This document shows positions 25,155 through 33,834 of a stretch of 39,995 bases of DNA, in pieces (within the stretch, counting starts at the first letter, position 1; each line of letters starts with the position of its first letter). Position numbers and translations under genes: made by a program. Under the pieces are notes generated by a model that had not been told where the DNA came from, did not search any database, and saw nothing but the letters and a program-made list of their open reading frames with translations. Source of the stretch: Nitrospinales bacterium (GTDB lineage Bacteria > Nitrospinota_A > UBA7883 > JACRGQ01); contig JAHFEJ010000024.1 of the NCBI GenBank assembly GCA_023248535.1, positions 1 through 39,995 on the forward strand, written 5' to 3'.

Positions 25155-26201
25155 TTATTTTCCCGTAAAGGTTCGAATGCTTCTAACCAGTTTTTTTGCA
25201 AACTTTTCACGACGGGTTGCGTACCCCATGCAGTGACGGCAACATTCGTAGGGGCTGCCGACATTTCGAATTTGGTCAACGAGGGCCGTATATTTTCTAA
25301 ATATGGCGTCCAGCGGTTCCGTCCTCATGGAGGCAAAGGTCGTCTGATGGCGAAAATCGATACAGCAGAATTTCACTTGCCCGTCGCCATAAAAAACAAA
25401 ATTGTCTGTAGAGCACGTTGGGGGATCATCGGTGGGGATTTTGCCGTAGAAGTTTTTGGTATCCACAAACCTTTTTAGCCCCACAACAACCCGCCCATCC
25501 GCGGTATTGGCGACCGCCCGTTGCCATGAATACCGCTTGGAAGTTCCTTCTCCACGCACGAGGGGAACTCCGCTTCTATCTGAAAGGTTTTTTACGAAAG
25601 CCGGCAGATACCCCATTTGCTCATTAAAAAATGGGATGTGAATATTCTCCCTCTTCCCTAGTATTTTTCTGGAAAAACTCCGGTCGTTATACGCCACTTC
25701 GATGGAGATGAGCGTGGAATGGCAGTTCTCATAAAAGAAGCGGAGCAACCGGCCCACCGAATCGAGATAAGCATCCCAACTCACGCCTTTCAGCCGCGTG
25801 TTTGCCAAAAACTGTTGTTCGGTTATGGTTTGCACACCTATAACAAGTTGCTTGGGGGGGAAGTTCTTGTACTCTTCAATGTCTTTAGGATAAACAGAAC
25901 CGTTGGTTGCTATAAGATAATTAAGCCCCCTTTTTTTCAGTTCCGGCAAATAGAAAGTAGTTAGCCCTTTCGTAAGAAAAAATTCGCTCACGTTGGTGAG
26001 GCGCACCATCTCAAGGTTTTTCAGGTTTGCCGCGGCATAATCGATGATTTGCAGGTAAAGGTCATCAGGAAAACGAACAAGGCCCCCTTTGTTAGGTGGA
26101 TCATCAAGTGAAAGTGAGCAATAATCGCAAGTCATGTTGCATAAATTGGTAAGCTCTATGCTTATGTTTTTTATGTCGGTTATCGCAAAATTCTTCATCA
26201 T
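25155..26201 (-). CDS. Radical SAM protein with C-terminal SPASM-like cysteines
   Basis: The 348-residue protein starts MMKNFAITD and has the cluster motif CNMTCDYC (C21, C25, C28) right after ISIELTNL. C-terminal cysteines include VKFCCIDF and YECCRHCMGY, which fit an auxiliary SPASM/twitch-like cluster. It is the second lone - strand radical SAM gene and faces KdsB convergently. The divergent region upstream (26202-26369) is AT-rich. It may modify a glycan sugar or a peptide. The substrate cannot be read from the sequence. The start ATG pair at 26196-26201 has GGGAAA upstream on its strand. Confidence 0.8.
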   Translation of the reverse strand: MMKNFAITDIKNISIELTNLCNMTCDYCSLSLDDPPNKGGLVRFPDDLYLQIIDYAAANLKNLEMVRLTNVSEFFLTKGLTTFYLPELKKRGLNYLIATNGSVYPKDIEEYKNFPPKQLVIGVQTITEQQFLANTRLKGVSWDAYLDSVGRLLRFFYENCHSTLISIEVAYNDRSFSRKILGKRENIHIPFFNEQMGYLPAFVKNLSDRSGVPLVRGEGTSKRYSWQRAVANTADGRVVVGLKRFVDTKNFYGKIPTDDPPTCSTDNFVFYGDGQVKFCCIDFRHQTTFASMRTEPLDAIFRKYTALVDQIRNVGSPYECCRHCMGYATRREKFAKKLVRSIRTFTGK

Positions 26202-26300
26202 TTTCCCAGATTAAATAATCAATGGTGCTTAGAAGTAGCAGTGAGAGTAGCACATTAATTTCCGCCTATCAATCGTCACCTCCCTGTTTTGTCAAAACGC

Positions 26301-26331
26301 TTGCAAAGAAAGGTGTAAGCTGATTTAATAT
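26301..26331 (+). promoter_or_regulatory. Candidate promoter of the third + strand block
   Basis: TTGCAA (26301-26306) and TAATAT (26326-26331) are 19 bases apart in the 168-bp divergent gap. The spacing is long. Upstream, GTTTT-GTC-AAAAC (26287-26299) is a small palindrome that also holds a perfect - strand TTGACA (complement of 26290-26295). It could serve the opposite gene or bind a regulator. Confidence 0.3.
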
Positions 26332-26369
26332 ACCACCTTAACTGATTCTGATGGGGATGATATTTCACG

Positions 26370-27407
26370 ATGGAACACAAAAAATTGCGCGTTGGCATTG
26401 CTGGCTATGGAGTAGTGGGTAAGCGCCGCCACTTGTATGTGGATAAAAACCCCAACCTCAAGGTGGTGGCCGTTTGCGACCAGCATTTAAAAGAAGGAGG
26501 GCAATTGGAGGGGGAAATCCATTGCCATTCCGACTACCGGAAACTGCTGGAGGAAAAACTCGATGTATTGCTTGTATCGCTTCCAAACTACTTAGCTCCG
26601 GAAGTGACGATAGCCGGCTTTGAGCGCGGCCTTCATGTTTTCTGCGAAAAACCGCCCGGCCGCAACGTGGAGGATATCACCAGGGTCATCGAAGCCGAAA
26701 AGAAGCACCCCGGCCTTATTTTAAAATACGGCTTCAATCATCGCTACCACGGATCGGTCAAGGCCGCGTTGCGGATTATCCAGTCTGGCGAGATGGGATC
26801 GATTGTTAATATGCGCGGCGTATACGGCAAAAGCAAAATCATTCCATTTGAAGGGGGTTGGAGAGCGGAAAGGCAGTATGCGGGCGGCGGCATATTGCTG
26901 GATCAGGGAATCCACATGGTGGATCTGATGCGCCTTTTTTGCGGAGACTTCCGCAAAGTGGTCAGCATTGTTTCCAACGACTATTGGAAGCATGATGTTG
27001 AAGATAATGCGTATGTGATCATGGAAGATGAACGGGGAAGGGTGGCGATGCTGCATTCCACCGCAACACAGTGGCAACATACGTTCTCGCTTGATATCGC
27101 GCTCGATGCGGGGTATCTGGAACTGTCCGGCATCCTTTCCGGTTCAAAAAGTTATGGCGAGGAGCGGCTGCATATCGGCCGCCGCGACGAGGCGGACACC
27201 GGCGCCACCCGTGAAGAGGTGATTACCTACCTGAACGACCCCTCGTGGGGCGACGAGATCGACGAGTTCGCCAATGCCATCGTGCATGGCGCCGCTATTC
27301 AGTCGGGTTCCAGCAACGATGCGCTCGAAACCATGAAACTCGTCTACCGTATCTATTGTGCCGATGAAGGATGGAAAAAAAGATATAATCTGTCTTCACC
27401 AGATTAA
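26370..27407 (+). CDS. Gfo/Idh/MocA-family oxidoreductase (second copy)
   Basis: The 345-residue protein has the NAD-binding motif GIAGYGVVGKRRH (9-21) and the family EKP element (93-95, FCEKPPGRN). The C-terminal domain contains GGGILLDQGIHMVDLMRLF, which carries the conserved-looking G-G-G...D-x-G-x-H-x-x-D pattern. It is a dehydrogenase of a sugar, sugar acid or inositol-like compound. It differs from the copy at 10827 and leads a gene group with a SIS protein, a methyltransferase, a 2-hydroxyacid dehydrogenase and a phosphatase. The start follows GGGGATGA. The substrate is unknown. Confidence 0.85.
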   Translation: MEHKKLRVGIAGYGVVGKRRHLYVDKNPNLKVVAVCDQHLKEGGQLEGEIHCHSDYRKLLEEKLDVLLVSLPNYLAPEVTIAGFERGLHVFCEKPPGRNVEDITRVIEAEKKHPGLILKYGFNHRYHGSVKAALRIIQSGEMGSIVNMRGVYGKSKIIPFEGGWRAERQYAGGGILLDQGIHMVDLMRLFCGDFRKVVSIVSNDYWKHDVEDNAYVIMEDERGRVAMLHSTATQWQHTFSLDIALDAGYLELSGILSGSKSYGEERLHIGRRDEADTGATREEVITYLNDPSWGDEIDEFANAIVHGAAIQSGSSNDALETMKLVYRIYCADEGWKKRYNLSSPD

Positions 27408-27429
27408 TTATGGAGATATTGCGGAAAAA

Positions 27430-28056
27430 ATGAATAATTTAAAAACGATGTACGCCAAGAAGGCGGGGTTTCGTCAGTTTGCGGCCGAGTATTTCGCGTA
27501 TCTAGGCAAATTGCTGAGCGAACTTGATCTGAGCGCCGTAGAGGAACTGTTGCGCGAATTCGAACGGAGCCGGGAAAGCGGCAACACCGTACTCATCGCC
27601 GGTAATGGCGGTTCGGCGGCCACTGCCTCGCACATGGCGAATGATATGGCGCTGGGGACTTGGTGCGGCGAGGGGACCAAGCCCTTCAGGGTGATATCGG
27701 TCACCGATAACAATGCCGTCATGACTGCTATCGGAAACGACAATGGTTTTGAACACGTATTTTTACATCAACTAAAGATGATCTACCGCCCGGGAGACCG
27801 TTTGATAGTTATCTCGGCTAGCGGCAATTCCATGAATCTCGTCACTGCGGTCGAATGGGTGAAAAAAAACGGCGGTAAAACGATCGGGTTGCTCGGTTTC
27901 GATGGCGGCAAGTTGGCGAAATTATGCGATCTTGTTATTCTCGTTAAAACGCCGAAAGGGGAGTATGCTCCGGTTGAGGATGTCCATATGATTCTCGACC
28001 ATTTAGTACTTTCCTATCTCCAGTATCATCACGCGGCTGTAAAAGCGAACTATTAA
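27430..28056 (+). CDS. GmhA-like SIS-domain sugar-phosphate isomerase
   Basis: The 208-residue protein is of the sedoheptulose-7-phosphate isomerase (GmhA) type. The SIS phosphate loop is LIAGNGGSAATASHMANDMA (55-74), and SASGNSMN is the second phosphate-binding element. Near the C-terminus EDVHMILDHL supplies the His (H186) corresponding to GmhA's catalytic His. The Glu of GmhA (AQHFAAEL) is Asp here (D72), so activity might differ. The track start at 27358 runs into the previous gene, so ATG 27430 is preferred. Its neighbours include oxidoreductases and an IMPase-like phosphatase. It probably isomerises a sugar phosphate toward a heptose or an arabinose-5-phosphate-like precursor. Confidence 0.8.
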   Translation: MNNLKTMYAKKAGFRQFAAEYFAYLGKLLSELDLSAVEELLREFERSRESGNTVLIAGNGGSAATASHMANDMALGTWCGEGTKPFRVISVTDNNAVMTAIGNDNGFEHVFLHQLKMIYRPGDRLIVISASGNSMNLVTAVEWVKKNGGKTIGLLGFDGGKLAKLCDLVILVKTPKGEYAPVEDVHMILDHLVLSYLQYHHAAVKANY

Positions 28057-28072
28057 TCGTAAAGGATATTTT

Positions 28073-28837
28073 GTGAATTCAAACGAGATCAAGTATTTCA
28101 AGGCGCAGGATTTTACAAAATATGATGCGACGGAATTTCCGTTCTGGTACCTCGTAAAAGTTCTGTTGGTTAAAATCCGGCGCAGGTTATTGGGGAAAAT
28201 CCTCGATAGAAACGCACGAATAGTCTGGACGCCGACCGCGGTTACTGATGCCTTCGGCGCGGAGGACAATGTGCGCAATTACGTTGAGCGTAAACATTTG
28301 CGGAAACTCATCGGCTTTGTCAAGGAGCGCTACCCGATTAGAACCGCCTGCGAGGTGGGCTGCGGGTATGGCCGTGTAGTCATGGCATTGAGCGAGTTTG
28401 CGGACGAGGTCACGGGTTTTGAGCGGGAGAAACTGCTTGTTGATATGGCTTCCCATGCGATGCCGTGGATCGAGTTTGTCAACGTCCCTTCGTTGGACCA
28501 GGTTGGTCTCGTTGCGAAAAAGAAATACGATTTTGTTCTTACCAACGCCATCCTCCAGCATATGAACGACGAATTTTGCCAAAAGGTTTTGGATCAGATA
28601 CGGCTGATCGCGCCGGAAGGGCATGTGTTGATTATCGAAAAGACCGAAAGTATTTCCGTCACCGAGAATACCTCGAACAACGCCCGATTTTTGAGCCGCG
28701 CCCGGCCGGTCGAAATGTATCAGAAAATGATGGAGCCCTACTCGCTGGTGAAAACGTGGCCGAGGGTGCTTGAGCCGACCTACTTCAACAAGAATCCCGG
28801 CACCTGCATGCTGTTCAGAAGCGACAAGCTGAAATAG
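28073..28837 (+). CDS. Class I SAM-dependent methyltransferase
   Basis: The 254-residue protein has the SAM motif EVGCGYGRVVMAL (94-106), the acidic end of strand 2 (TGFEREKL) and the motif IV-like region KKYDFVLTNAILQHM. The start is GTG 28073, with AAAGGA 8 bases upstream (28059-28064). It begins 16 bases after the SIS gene and is followed by the 2-hydroxyacid dehydrogenase after 4 bases. The likely acceptor is a sugar or other small metabolite of the same pathway. The first 90 residues do not match a family that I can name. Methylation of O, N or C cannot be distinguished from sequence. Confidence 0.82.
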   Translation: MNSNEIKYFKAQDFTKYDATEFPFWYLVKVLLVKIRRRLLGKILDRNARIVWTPTAVTDAFGAEDNVRNYVERKHLRKLIGFVKERYPIRTACEVGCGYGRVVMALSEFADEVTGFEREKLLVDMASHAMPWIEFVNVPSLDQVGLVAKKKYDFVLTNAILQHMNDEFCQKVLDQIRLIAPEGHVLIIEKTESISVTENTSNNARFLSRARPVEMYQKMMEPYSLVKTWPRVLEPTYFNKNPGTCMLFRSDKLK

Positions 28838-28841
28838 GCCC

Positions 28842-29771
28842 GTGGCGATGAGGACACTTGCCGGCCGAAAGATACTCTTGGGGCCTTCGTCGTTCGCGGC
28901 GGGGGACAAGAGTCCTTTGCGCGTGCTTGAGGAAGCCGGACTTATCATTATTGACAACCCGCATAAACGCAAGCTGACAAAGCCGGAGCTTATGGAACTC
29001 GCGGCGGGGGGGGTGACGGGGCTTATCGCGGGATTGGAAACCCTGGACCGCGAGGTGATGGAGAAGACGGCCATCAAGGTAATTTCCCGTTGCGGTTCCG
29101 GTATGAGCAACGTGGACCAGCAGGCCGCGAAAGAGTTGGGGATATCCGTCTATTCTACGCCCGACGCCCCGACCACCGCGGTTGCTGAAATAACCATCGG
29201 CGCCTTGCTTGCCCTGTTGCGCAGAATCGCTCCGCTTAACGCCAAGATGCATATGCGGATATGGGAAAAGCACACCGGGTTTGAACTTGCCGGGAAAACG
29301 GTTTGCATCGTTGGACTGGGCCGGATCGGGCGAAGAGTCGCGAAAATTGTTGCGGCTTTTGATGCCGCCGTTATCGCGGTTGATCCGTATCTCGCCGCCG
29401 CCCCGGATGACGTGTCGTTGGTTACAATGGACGAAGCGCTTGCGCGGGCGGATATCATAAGCTTGCACGCGAGCGGCGAGCATTGCATTATTGGCGGCGC
29501 CGAATTGGACCGGATGAAAAAAGGCGTCTACATCTTAAATGCCGGCCGTGGCGGTCTGGTGGATGAAACGGCTTTGGCGGAACATCTTCGCGCCGGTAAG
29601 GTGGCCGGCGCGTGGATAGACACGTTTGCCGAAGAGCCGTATAGCGGCGAACTATGTGGTCTTCCACAGGCGATTCTTACGCCGCATATTGGATCCTATT
29701 CGTATGAGGGAAGGCTGAAGATGGAGATGCAAGCCTCCGAAAACCTGCTGGAAGGCCTGCGCCTGCTGTAG
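28842..29771 (+). CDS. D-isomer-specific 2-hydroxyacid dehydrogenase
   Basis: The 309-residue protein has the NAD motif VGLGRIGRRV (157-166) and the catalytic set: Arg in NAGRGGLVDE (R236), Glu in FAEEPY (E265) and His in TPHIGSYS (H282). It lacks a regulatory ACT domain and is shorter than SerA. It probably interconverts a 2-keto acid and a 2-hydroxy acid. In this location the substrate may be a sugar acid instead of 3-phosphoglycerate. The start used is GTG 28842. ATG 28848 is an alternative. A G8 run (29006-29013) lies within the frame. The IMPase-like gene follows after 6 bases. Confidence 0.85.
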   Translation: MAMRTLAGRKILLGPSSFAAGDKSPLRVLEEAGLIIIDNPHKRKLTKPELMELAAGGVTGLIAGLETLDREVMEKTAIKVISRCGSGMSNVDQQAAKELGISVYSTPDAPTTAVAEITIGALLALLRRIAPLNAKMHMRIWEKHTGFELAGKTVCIVGLGRIGRRVAKIVAAFDAAVIAVDPYLAAAPDDVSLVTMDEALARADIISLHASGEHCIIGGAELDRMKKGVYILNAGRGGLVDETALAEHLRAGKVAGAWIDTFAEEPYSGELCGLPQAILTPHIGSYSYEGRLKMEMQASENLLEGLRLL

Positions 29772-29777
29772 GGCAAT

Positions 29778-30542
29778 ATGCGGCGGCAAGCGGATCCCGC
29801 GTTATTGAAGATCGCTGAAAGCGCCGCGCGGGCGGGTGCCCGCCACATTATCCGCCACGCCGCCGCTTTCCGTAAGGTAAAACGGCATATCAGCCGCGAT
29901 GTTAAAGTAGCGGCCGATCAACAGGCCGAGGATGTAATCTGCGCATTGCTTCACCGGAGCACCGGTCTGCGGATACTTGCCGAGGAGCGCGGGGAATATC
30001 CCGCGCGGCGGGTGGGGGATGACTGTTACTGGGTGGTTGATCCGCTGGATGGCAGTCTTAATTTCTCGCGCCATATCCCGCTTAATTGCATATCCATCGC
30101 GTTGTGGAAAGATGACCGCCCGTTATTGGGGGTGGTATTCGATTTTAACCGGGGCGAAATGTTCAGCGGCATTGTGAAACGGGGGGCGTGGCTTAATGGG
30201 GTGCGGATACGGGTGAGCCGGATAGATGAGAAATCCCGATCCGTGCTTTGCACCGGATTTCCCGCCGCCACCACTTTTACCGATAAAGCGATTGCCGGAT
30301 TTGTGCGGGGGGTGATGGAGTATAAGAAGATTCGGTTGCTGGGGAGCGCGGCGCTTTCCCTTGCCTATGTGGCTGCCGGGCGGGTGGAGGCGTATCGGGA
30401 AAATGATATCAAATTATGGGATGTCGGCGCCGGTTTGGCTTTGGTGTTGGCGGCGGGTGGGGCGGTGATAATGCGCCCTTCAAAAAAGAAAAATGCGTTA
30501 AGGGTGTTGGCGACAAACGGTAAGATCAAAGACGAGATATAA
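29778..30542 (+). CDS. Inositol-monophosphatase-family phosphatase
   Basis: The 254-residue protein has the metal motifs of IMPase/CysQ-like sugar phosphatases: LAEERGEY (E69, E70), VVDPLDGSLNF (D88, D91) and LWDVGAGL (D215). Thr of the usual DGT is Ser (S93) here, a conservative change that also occurs in some fructose-bisphosphatase-like members. It would remove phosphate from a sugar phosphate or PAP-like compound. With the SIS protein and the KdsB homologue in the same neighbourhood, a KdsC-like step is conceivable. The start ATG is 6 bases after the dehydrogenase stop. Confidence 0.82.
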   Translation: MRRQADPALLKIAESAARAGARHIIRHAAAFRKVKRHISRDVKVAADQQAEDVICALLHRSTGLRILAEERGEYPARRVGDDCYWVVDPLDGSLNFSRHIPLNCISIALWKDDRPLLGVVFDFNRGEMFSGIVKRGAWLNGVRIRVSRIDEKSRSVLCTGFPAATTFTDKAIAGFVRGVMEYKKIRLLGSAALSLAYVAAGRVEAYRENDIKLWDVGAGLALVLAAGGAVIMRPSKKKNALRVLATNGKIKDEI

Positions 30543-30544
30543 AA

Positions 30545-32452
30545 GTGTCCAGCACAACTACCCTCCATGTTCTGTATTCCCCGCCTTCCGTTCGAATCCC
30601 CCACGGTGATTTTGTGTTGTGCTTTCTTTCCCCGCAAGAGGAGGAGATACTGCCCCAGGAGATACGGAAACGGATCATCGTAGGACGCCGGGAAGTAGAC
30701 CGCCACCGGGAGGCGGCGGAGCGTTTTTACAAAGAACTGCTTCCGCGTTTTTCGGCGACCCCGTGCGGCGGCAAAACGCTCCGTCAATCGCTTGCCATGG
30801 AGGGCGCATCCAATCCGTGGTGGTATCACCAGGTAAGTTGCCGGGCCGTTGAATGGGATCCCACGTTTAACACCATTCTCCATGTTTTTGCGGTCGATGG
30901 GGTGGCGAAGGAACGGCACGTTTCCGCCATCGCGTTTCATGGCGGGGGGAAGGATTTGGCGGAAGCGTTTAAGCAAAAGTACCGGATTGAGATGCATGGC
31001 ATTTCCCGGCCGCAAAAATGGCTTTTCCGTTCCGTTGGATCGCGTTTTAAGAAGATGTTGGGAGAGCTTCAAAATCTTCATCTCCTGAAGAAACATTTAA
31101 GCCTTCCCAAGATTAAGGTGGATGTGGCGTTTCAGGGGTTTTGGGATTGGAGCGTGTCTTACGATCAGAAAACGGGGGAAATGACCGACAATTACTTTCG
31201 CGCCCTTCCCGGATTATTGAAGGAGGCCGGGAGGGAAATATGCTGGTTTGCCTGGTTTTCACCGGAGGGGAGAAGTTACCGGCAAATCCCCGCTGAACAG
31301 GTGGCGCGCGGCGCGCGCGGCGTACCCGGCCTTGTAATCCTTCAGCTTTTCCTGACATATATGGATATTATGAAATGCTATGCGGATTTCCGTCCTTTAA
31401 TCGCGTATCTGGCTTTTAGGAAGAACAGGGAATTCGGCGAATTGTTTATTGAGGACGGGGTGGACTATTTTCCCCTGATAGATACCCGCCTGTTGGCTGG
31501 CTTTTATGACGGCTCCATTCCCGACGCCGTATTGACCGAGCGGGCGACCCGGCGGGCGGCCGCAAAGTATGCCCCGCGGCTTGTTATTGCTTTTTTGGAG
31601 ATGTTTCAGTTCTCCCGCGCCCTGTATGCCGGGGCTGGAAACGGCTCGCCAGATTCGATTTTATGCGCCATGCAGCATGCAAGCTACAATAGGGAAAAGT
31701 GTATGTATTATATTGATCCGGAGCGGGATTATGCGGGGCGTCCCGACGGCATTGCCTGTCCGCGCCCCGATTATGTTTTTGCGATGGGGGAATTGGGCAA
31801 ATTGCTTTTTGAAGAGGCCGGTTTTACGAAGGTGATATTGACAGGCTCGGCCCGCTACGATACCCCCTACGCGCCAGTGACCCGGATTCCGGACGAAGGG
31901 CTTTCGATCCTTCTCATGCCGACCTTATTCAGGGAGCAGGAAATCGAAATGGTGCAGGCGGCATATTTTGCCACGGAACATATGCCGGGCGTCCGGTTGC
32001 TGTTGCGGAGCCATCCGGCGCATAGGGTGGAGGACATGCCTGAATTCAAGCGGTACAGCGACCGGGTAACTCCGGTGGGGGGAGACCTTCGCGGCAATTA
32101 TGCTATGGCGGATGTAGTTCTTTTTTCATACAGCACCACGGCAGAAGAGGCAATCATGTGCAATGTCCCCGTGTGGCAGTGGCTTCCCGCCGGTTTTAAC
32201 GGCTCCGCATTCCGCGAAATCGGAGGGGTTCGCGCCTTTGCGTCCACCGTGGAGTTGCGCGATGCAGTCGGGGATGCCCTGGAACATGGAATTCTTCCGG
32301 TATCGGCATCGTTTCGGGAAAAGGTGCTGCGGGCCTGTTTTTACAAAAATGACGGGGGCAATGCAAGGCGGATTACGGATGAATGCATACGGTTAATGGA
32401 AGGGCGGCGCGAACATATGCGGTCTTCCGGCGCGCATGGTGGTGGAGAATGA
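30545..32452 (+). CDS. Second large putative surface-carbohydrate transferase
   Basis: The 635-residue protein begins at a GTG 2 bases after the IMPase stop. The N-terminal half shows no family that I can name. The C-terminal half has CAMQHASYNREK, KVILTGSARYD, LLLRSHPAH and VVLFSYSTTAEEAIMCNVPVWQW. The RSHP and SYS-T-T-A-E-E elements are typical of GT-B or CDP-glycerol glycerophosphotransferase-like donor domains. The general size resembles the gene at 16568 but the two are not obviously paralogous. There is no signal peptide or membrane segment. The next gene's ATG overlaps its stop by 4 bases. The likely role is transfer of a sugar or polyol phosphate to the glycan, at low certainty. Confidence 0.55.
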   Translation: MSSTTTLHVLYSPPSVRIPHGDFVLCFLSPQEEEILPQEIRKRIIVGRREVDRHREAAERFYKELLPRFSATPCGGKTLRQSLAMEGASNPWWYHQVSCRAVEWDPTFNTILHVFAVDGVAKERHVSAIAFHGGGKDLAEAFKQKYRIEMHGISRPQKWLFRSVGSRFKKMLGELQNLHLLKKHLSLPKIKVDVAFQGFWDWSVSYDQKTGEMTDNYFRALPGLLKEAGREICWFAWFSPEGRSYRQIPAEQVARGARGVPGLVILQLFLTYMDIMKCYADFRPLIAYLAFRKNREFGELFIEDGVDYFPLIDTRLLAGFYDGSIPDAVLTERATRRAAAKYAPRLVIAFLEMFQFSRALYAGAGNGSPDSILCAMQHASYNREKCMYYIDPERDYAGRPDGIACPRPDYVFAMGELGKLLFEEAGFTKVILTGSARYDTPYAPVTRIPDEGLSILLMPTLFREQEIEMVQAAYFATEHMPGVRLLLRSHPAHRVEDMPEFKRYSDRVTPVGGDLRGNYAMADVVLFSYSTTAEEAIMCNVPVWQWLPAGFNGSAFREIGGVRAFASTVELRDAVGDALEHGILPVSASFREKVLRACFYKNDGGNARRITDECIRLMEGRREHMRSSGAHGGGE

Positions 32453-33699
32453 AGCCGACGGTTGAGTTGCTCGCGAATCAAAAAGCGGGATTCTTTATGG
32501 TGATATTAGGCGGTCCATTGATAATAGGTTTTTTAATGCTTTGGCCCAATATGATTTTTCATTACGCGGAATGGACGCAGAATTACATGCAGCCGTTTTT
32601 TTTCGGGGGCGTATTTGTGGCGGCCTTCTTCGTCGGCCTCAGGTCAGTATTTAAATTCACCATTCTTGGTATTTTTTTGCTTTTATTTGCGTCTAATATT
32701 TCCTATGTGGCGGAAAAGGTGCACTTCCAACTCTTTAGTGAGGGTTTGCTTTTGATTTTTCTGGCGGCGATGTTGTATCGCCAGCCCCGTTATATTGGTT
32801 TTGCTTTTAAGGTGCTTGTGTTCCTGGCGGTTATTTTTTCAATCCAGACGGTTATAGTATTCATGGCATGGCTGATCGGTTACAGGATACCGGTGGAATG
32901 CAATGATTTCCTAGGGTACATAAAATTTACGCGGGGGATGGAGTGTTCTTTTAACTTATGGTTGGGGGATAACGGTTATTTAAGAAGAGACTGGTATGGC
33001 TTTCGCGCAACAGGATATTTTACTGAGGCCAATCGCCTTGCTTACTTCCAGACAATCCCCATGTTCTTAGCATATCATTACAGAAAGGAGTCTTTTTACT
33101 ATCATGCCGCGTTTTATCTGATTATCTTTTCTATTATGGCCACTGTTTCCGTCGTTGGGATGGCTGCGGCATTTGGGGCATTTTTTTTATATAAGAACCG
33201 CAACCTGTCGCGGAAGGTGAAAGGAGTGCTGTTTCTTTTATTCATCGTTATCCCCACGTTGTTTATTGTGGTTAGCGTAAACCCGGAGATGTTCGGGCGT
33301 ATCCTCGATAAGTCAGGATCGTTTGCGGTGAGACTTGCAGGCGCAAAAGGAGCCATGCTCTACCTCTTGCAAAACCCCTTTGGGTTTAAATTAGGGGATG
33401 CGATTTTATCGCAAGAACTCATGTTGGCTTCAGGTGTGTCCATCGGATTATTTTATTGGATATTCTGGGGAGGTTTAGTGGCGGCAGGGCTTCTTCTTCC
33501 AATCTTGTTTGTTTATCTAATAAATATGTATGAACTGGTTGCAAAGGGGGATCAATTTGAAAGAATGTTCGGGTATGCATCTTTAGCATATTTCATGGAG
33601 CAATCATTCTTCGGCAATTATTTTGAATCATATTTTATCGCCGTAATGGCCGTTACATTGGCGATTAATAGGCTAAGAGCGCGGCTGGCGATTCTTTAG
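32449..33699 (+). CDS. Wzy-like O-antigen polymerase (polytopic membrane protein)
   Basis: The 416-residue protein has about 10-12 hydrophobic segments and a large periplasmic-like loop with GYRIPVECNDFLGY and GYFTEANRLAYFQ. This layout is typical of Wzy/O-antigen ligase-like proteins (WzyC superfamily). The track start at 32383 is in-frame but overlaps the preceding gene. ATG 32449 overlaps its stop (ATGA) behind GGTGGAG and gives an ordinary N-terminus. It is the only polymerase candidate. Together with the flippase at 18503 it argues for Wzx/Wzy-dependent assembly. Wzy proteins have low sequence conservation, so the call rests on topology and context. Confidence 0.65.
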   Translation: MKPTVELLANQKAGFFMVILGGPLIIGFLMLWPNMIFHYAEWTQNYMQPFFFGGVFVAAFFVGLRSVFKFTILGIFLLLFASNISYVAEKVHFQLFSEGLLLIFLAAMLYRQPRYIGFAFKVLVFLAVIFSIQTVIVFMAWLIGYRIPVECNDFLGYIKFTRGMECSFNLWLGDNGYLRRDWYGFRATGYFTEANRLAYFQTIPMFLAYHYRKESFYYHAAFYLIIFSIMATVSVVGMAAAFGAFFLYKNRNLSRKVKGVLFLLFIVIPTLFIVVSVNPEMFGRILDKSGSFAVRLAGAKGAMLYLLQNPFGFKLGDAILSQELMLASGVSIGLFYWIFWGGLVAAGLLLPILFVYLINMYELVAKGDQFERMFGYASLAYFMEQSFFGNYFESYFIAVMAVTLAINRLRARLAIL

Positions 33700-33834
33700 T
33701 GCCGGTGCATTCGTCGGTTTGCCATTGCCGGAGCAGCCTGTTTTTCCGCCTGTTGGAGGTTGCGGGATGCTGGCCAAAAAGGTAATATGACGCAGCGTTA
33801 TGACGAAAGAGAAAGATGAGGCGGGACAGGTAGA
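33700..33834. other. 135-bp gap before the CDP-sugar genes
   Basis: No ORF, convincing hairpin or clear -35/-10 pair is visible in this stretch. GACAGGTAGA just upstream of ATG 33835 serves as a modest ribosome binding site. The gap makes a separate transcript start for the RfbF block possible. Confidence 0.4.
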
